Positions 38,956-39,208 of a DNA stretch of 39,208 nucleotides are shown one piece after another. The notes beneath the pieces were generated by a model. It was not told the DNA's origin, ran no database searches, and was given only the letters and a program-made list of their open reading frames with translations. The stretch covers positions 64,382 to 103,589 of the forward strand of contig NZ_AOIA01000162.1 of assembly GCF_000337695.1 (NCBI RefSeq), given 5' to 3'. The first letter of the stretch is position 1. Each line of letters begins with the position of its first letter. This stretch comes from Natronococcus jeotgali DSM 18795. Its GTDB lineage: Archaea; Halobacteriota; Halobacteria; Halobacteriales; Natrialbaceae. Both the position numbers and the translations under genes were made by a program.

Positions 38956-39208
38956 TCAGTTTTCGACCGGACCGCGTTCGTCCCGGACCCCGAGCGGATC
39001 GGTCTCGAGCAGTTCCTCGACGACCGCCGAGCCGACGCGCTCGGCGTTGTCGATCGCCAGCGCGAGACTCGACGCGGTTCCGTCGAAGCTTTCCTCGACC
39101 GTCTCGCCGGGCGCCGGGCGGTCGTAGTTGGCGACCGCGCGCACGCTCAGGTAGCGCTCGAGCAGATCGAACCGCTCGAGGGCGGTCGCCGTCGCCGCGT
39201 CTTCCATC
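38956..39208 (-). CDS. Purine nucleoside permease (NUP) family protein, C-terminal part
   Basis: Only the last 84 or so residues are inside the window; the gene continues beyond the right edge. The visible segment reads MEDAATATALERFDLL, then LSVRAVANYDRPAPGETVEESF and NAERVGSAVVEELL. The MED-x-TALERF segment, the Asn-Tyr-Asp-Arg-Pro and the final RVGSAVV helix match the C terminus of the NUP family (COG5042), related to nucleoside phosphorylases. The first visible Met is internal in homologues, so the start is off the window. Transport or phosphorylase activity cannot be decided. Confidence 0.65.
   Translation of the reverse strand, partial: MEDAATATALERFDLLERYLSVRAVANYDRPAPGETVEESFDGTASSLALAIDNAERVGSAVVEELLETDPLGVRDERGPVEN

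Noticed and set aside
1..39208. Very frequent CTCGAG/CGAG words
   Set aside because: They encode Leu-Glu and Glu-rich stretches in preferred codons; this is codon bias rather than a repeat family.
1..39208. CRISPR array, prophage, IS element, toxin-antitoxin or restriction system
   Set aside because: No spaced repeats, transposase, integrase, nuclease or paired small genes were found on either strand.

Overview
The window is a gene-dense stretch (about 44 protein genes) of a haloarchaeal chromosome. The evidence is high G+C, very acidic predicted proteins, constant use of CTCGAG-type codon pairs, and archaeal TATA-like boxes about 26-28 bases before many ATG or GTG starts (leaderless mRNAs). 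Lineage-typical families agree: HalOD1, Bat-type HTH-10, LonB, thermosome, the GGGP synthase family, TRAM proteins and the ADH-synthase route to aromatics. A member of the Natrialbales is plausible, but I cannot fix the genus. I saw no rRNA, tRNA, insertion sequence, integrase, CRISPR array or plasmid gene, so it reads as ordinary core chromosome.

Layout. 1-5.6 kb (minus strand): 3'-truncated diphthamide ligase Dph6, DUF373 membrane protein, SppA-type protease, ATP-grasp ligase, archaeal coiled-coil protein. 6-7.4 kb: DUF5791 protein facing a HalOD1 protein and a Bat-type HTH regulator. 7.6-14.6 kb (plus): SDR epimerase, membrane-anchored DHH phosphoesterase, GpgS-like glycosyltransferase, conserved haloarchaeal protein, CoA-pyrophosphatase-type Nudix, DUF7388-like protein, small ORF plus FAD oxidoreductase. 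14.6-18 kb: Hsp20, tiny zinc-ribbon protein, radical SAM protein and TRAM protein. 18-22.7 kb (mostly minus): GH37 trehalase, GGGP synthase family enzyme, Cys-cluster protein, small protein, MBL hydrolase, winged-helix regulator. 23-26.4 kb: methyltransferase, GT2, enoyl-CoA hydratase family, DUF368 transporter. 26.7-33.9 kb: thermosome subunit without a GGM tail, second HalOD1 protein, SAM hydrolase, NMN adenylyltransferase, LonB abutting a CPBP intramembrane protease, small membrane protein. 33.9-39.2 kb: MGMT-like protein, trpC-trpB-trpA, ADH synthase, HdeD-like protein, and a 5'-truncated purine nucleoside permease family gene.

How genes work together. trpCBA is a tight ATGA-overlapping operon followed by an early shikimate gene, so aromatic amino-acid synthesis is clustered. 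LonB and CPBP abut and probably form one membrane-proteolysis unit; SppA, Hsp20 and the thermosome subunit add to proteostasis. The GpgS-like enzyme and the trehalase could both touch compatible solutes. GGGP synthase and DUF368 relate to lipid and lipid-carrier metabolism.

Most notable: (1) three GTAC cores at exact 10-bp spacing over the trpC promoter, two of them full TGTACA elements like the TrpY-bound TRP boxes of Methanothermobacter; (2) an MGMT-fold protein whose active-site Cys is Asp (PDHRV instead of PCHRV); (3) TrpA with Glu for the catalytic Asp60 and an 18-residue insertion encoded by DNA with a perfect hairpin; (4) a possible leaderless 13-codon uORF before a Shine-Dalgarno-led gene; (5) two copies of a 14-mer 56 bases apart before the radical SAM gene. 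I see no clear new multi-gene defence or biosynthetic system. All calls come from reading the sequence, without searches.
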